Assembly (NCBI RefSeq): GCF_008124615.1
Contig: NZ_VNIB01000013.1
Span: 1-64,000, forward strand
DNA length: 64,000 nucleotides
Origin: Geothermobacter ehrlichii
GTDB lineage: Bacteria; Desulfobacterota; Desulfuromonadia; Desulfuromonadales; Geothermobacteraceae
Reading direction: 5' to 3'
The position numbers were made by a program, and so were the translations under genes. The notes under the pieces are model-generated. The model worked only from the letters and a program-made list of their open reading frames with translations, was not told where the DNA came from and did no database searches. Shown here in pieces: positions 62,205 through 64,000 of the stretch (position 1 is the first letter of the stretch; each line of letters begins with the position of its first letter).

Positions 62205-63431
62205 CTAGAGCCCTGTCTGCACCCGGATTTCGGTCATCATCCCTCCGTAATCCTCGGTGTCGTTACTCAGATGGTTGAGATTGGTCGTGTAGAGAAAATA
62301 GGTCCCTTCGGGGATGCCGGTCGTGTCGACCAGAACGTCAACCGTCTCTCCTCCTCCCAGGGTAACGGACGTGGTCTGGTAGAAAATATTCACACCCGTC
62401 GGAACGCCTCCCCCCTTGAAAACGCGGGCTCCTTTGCCGACGACCTTCATCGGAATCCCGGTCGTCGCCAGGGTATGGAAAGACGTTGTCGACAGGCTGG
62501 AAAAACGGATCAGGATCGTATCTCCGGGAACCGCCTCGATCAGGGAAGGTATGTCCTGGGCGTCATATCCGAGTTCGTTGGCGATATTGCCGGAATTGAT
62601 GGTGTCCGGATAACCCCGCCCGTTGAGCATGGGAAAGGTGTCTTTCATGTCGGCGAAGGGCAGAGGCTGCACCGAAATATGCTGCTCGTGGAAGCGGGGA
62701 TCGAAGGCTTGGATCTGGATCGGATAGTCCCGTCTGAGGGTAAACTGGGTGTCGGCGTCGTTGTAGACGTAATTGGCACCCATGGACGGGGTGACGTAGA
62801 GGTTGCCCAACATGCCCATCTGCATGTGCTCGGTCGCCTCGACATGACAGTGATAGACGAAGGTTCCCGCCTCGACCGCATGGTAGAAATAGGTGAGACT
62901 CGATCCCATGTTGATGGAAATGGAGTTGTCGGGCACACCATCGAAAATGGCCGAGGCATTGGGGAAGCCATGCCAGTGAACCGTATGGGGATCGAACAGG
63001 TCGGGCCGCATCATCATGCCGACGTTGGTCAGGGTCAGGTAGACGTAATCCCCCTGCTTGAACTTCAGGGTCGGGGCCGGCCAGTTGGCGGCCAGCACGC
63101 CACCACCACCATCCCAGGTATTCATGACCTGGTCATCGGACAGACCGGTGACGTTGTGAAAACCAAAGATGTACATCGAGGTATCGGCGACATCGGCCAT
63201 GGTGGAAAAACCGTCACCAGCGACAAGGTGGAGACAGACCTGGTTGCTGTAAAGGGGATTGGAGATCTCTCCATCATCCGCCCTGAGCAGCCCGTCACCA
63301 TTGATATCACTGTCACTTGCGGGGTCGTACCCCGGGCACTGGAAGTAAACCTTGGCCGTGACAGGGGCGGCAAATGCCAGCACCAGCCATGTCACCAGCA
63401 GCATCAGAAGGTACCTGCATCTCGTGCGCAT
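62205..63431 (-). CDS. Secreted multicopper oxidase-like protein with an intact first domain
   Basis: The gene encodes 408 residues from ATG 63431, chosen for the AGGAGAAGGG just upstream; an upstream ATG at 63479 overlaps the preceding gene but lacks such a site. Signal peptide to about residue 27. The first cupredoxin domain carries His152/His154 (TVHWHGF) and YHCHVEATEHMQMG (His194, Cys195, His196, His202), the expected type-1 and type-2/3 ligands. An EF-hand/dockerin-like DINGDGLLRADD sits at 42-53. The second domain has lost its HCH motif (LYTTNLNH). Confidence 0.8.
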   Translation of the reverse strand: MRTRCRYLLMLLVTWLVLAFAAPVTAKVYFQCPGYDPASDSDINGDGLLRADDGEISNPLYSNQVCLHLVAGDGFSTMADVADTSMYIFGFHNVTGLSDDQVMNTWDGGGGVLAANWPAPTLKFKQGDYVYLTLTNVGMMMRPDLFDPHTVHWHGFPNASAIFDGVPDNSISINMGSSLTYFYHAVEAGTFVYHCHVEATEHMQMGMLGNLYVTPSMGANYVYNDADTQFTLRRDYPIQIQAFDPRFHEQHISVQPLPFADMKDTFPMLNGRGYPDTINSGNIANELGYDAQDIPSLIEAVPGDTILIRFSSLSTTSFHTLATTGIPMKVVGKGARVFKGGGVPTGVNIFYQTTSVTLGGGETVDVLVDTTGIPEGTYFLYTTNLNHLSNDTEDYGGMMTEIRVQTGL

Positions 63432-63475
63432 CGTCCCTTCTCCTTTCCCTTCTATAGCGACACTCCGTTTCTTGT

Positions 63476-64000
63476 TCATGGGGCCACCGCCTGCAGAATG
63501 ACGCCGCTATCGCTCTTGTCGCGGGCGAGCAGGACGCCGTTGCTGTCGTAGGCACTGACACGCACCCGCAGATCGTTCTTGGGCTTCAGCACTGAGATAA
63601 TCGGATCCCAGGTCACACTGCCCGGATCGGTACCGGCAAGGCCACTCAGGATGGCTATCGTCTGCCACGACAGGTCTGCTTTCTTACGGTAGGCAACAAC
63701 AATATGATCGAAACTGGCAGGATCATACGACTGCCAGCTGATGGTGGTGCTGCCTCCCGACAGCAGGGTTTCACCCCCGTTGGGTGAGAGCAACCTGATC
63801 ACCTCGATGGTAAAGGGAGCATCGGAAAAGTCGACACCCACCTTCGGTCCGTTGACCCCCGCTTCGCCACGTACCTTCACCAGCACATTCCTCTGTCTGA
63901 GAATGGTGGTCGGCACCGTCCAATCAAGACAAGGCCCGCTCGCGGTCAGGCTGATGGTGTTCCAGCTCTGGCCGCCGTCAAGGGAATATTTAACCTTGAA
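63476..64000 (-). CDS. Secreted protein with repeated Ig-like modules, partial
   Basis: The reading frame is open to the right edge of the window, so the N-terminus is missing. Visible are the end of one module (YSLDGGQSWNTISL ... DWTVPTT) and one whole module (RLLSPNGGETLLSGGSTTISW ... VTWDPIISVLKPKNDLRVRV). The same module type ends the protein at 58856 (KLLTPKPGDTLVGGGSIDFVW). It is the upstream neighbour of the copper-protein genes and probably part of one secreted assembly. The complete gene lies beyond 64000. Confidence 0.75.
   Translation of the reverse strand, partial: FKVKYSLDGGQSWNTISLTASGPCLDWTVPTTILRQRNVLVKVRGEAGVNGPKVGVDFSDAPFTIEVIRLLSPNGGETLLSGGSTTISWQSYDPASFDHIVVAYRKKADLSWQTIAILSGLAGTDPGSVTWDPIISVLKPKNDLRVRVSAYDSNGVLLARDKSDSGVILQAVAP

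Overview
The window is about 64 kb of high-GC chromosomal DNA that reads as a member of the Desulfuromonadales (Geobacter/Desulfuromonas/Geothermobacter-like Deltaproteobacteria). The evidence is the gene content: a membrane-bound Hyb-type uptake hydrogenase, a cytosolic group-3 hydrogenase, a Cbc4-like menaquinone/cytochrome module, several NtrC-type sigma-54 activators, OmpB/OmpC-like multicopper-oxidase proteins, and the order rplU-rpmA-obgE-proB-proA-nadD-rsfS-rlmH-gpmI typical of that group. The genus is inferred, not proven.

Layout. 0-0.6 kb: an AT-rich stretch with one small membrane-protein gene. 0.6-12 kb (+): housekeeping block (ribosomal proteins, obgE, proline synthesis, nadD, rsfS, rlmH, a DksA/TraR protein, a LapA-LapB fusion, gpmI, comF, a PAS kinase). 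12-16.5 kb (-): a four-gene cytosolic NiFe hydrogenase operon whose beta and gamma subunits are fused. 16.7-22.2 kb (-): the Hyb hydrogenase, preceded by a near-consensus sigma-54 promoter and a palindrome about 120 bp further upstream; an NtrC-type response regulator follows at 22.9-24.2 kb. 25-28.6 kb (-): a probable six-gene operon with two NifX-like proteins, an NrfD-type quinol protein, a four-cluster ferredoxin, a triheme cytochrome and a 60-residue membrane peptide; a PAS-type sigma-54 activator lies upstream at 29-30.4 kb. 30.7-34.5 kb (+): hypA, hypB, hypC, hypD and hypE (no hypF). 34.6-39.2 kb: signalling genes. 39.3-42.9 kb: a MshEN-domain protein, a 26-residue zinc-ribbon peptide, a methyltransferase and a threonine-aldolase-like enzyme. 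42.9-46.7 kb (+): a Cys-type formate dehydrogenase with split versions of the same beta/gamma modules that are fused in the 14.5-kb hydrogenase. 46.7-51 kb: a tRNA-Ala with an upstream partial duplicate, dksA, moaC, a roughly 1-kb tandem non-coding repeat, and radA. 51-55.2 kb (+): larA with a two-gene lactate/glycolate-type dehydrogenase. 55.3-64 kb (-): moaA, a subtilisin-like protease, a lipoprotein, three multicopper-oxidase-like secreted proteins and a secreted protein cut by the window edge.

How it works together. Most of the central 35 kb is about H2, formate and lactate as electron donors. The two hydrogenases share the HypA-E maturation set, each has its own C-terminal endopeptidase, and both oxidation routes can deliver electrons to the quinone pool (Hyb) or to NAD(P) (cytosolic enzyme and formate dehydrogenase). 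Two sigma-54 activators, several kinases and palindromic sites indicate tight control.

The intergenic DNA is unusually rich in structured repeats: a 496-bp tandem element full of perfect 12-bp hairpins, at least three families of imperfect inverted repeats (several lodged inside the hydrogenase and hyp clusters) and a REP-like family. The 496-bp element and the diaphorase modules shared between hydrogenase and formate dehydrogenase are the best candidates for something not well described.
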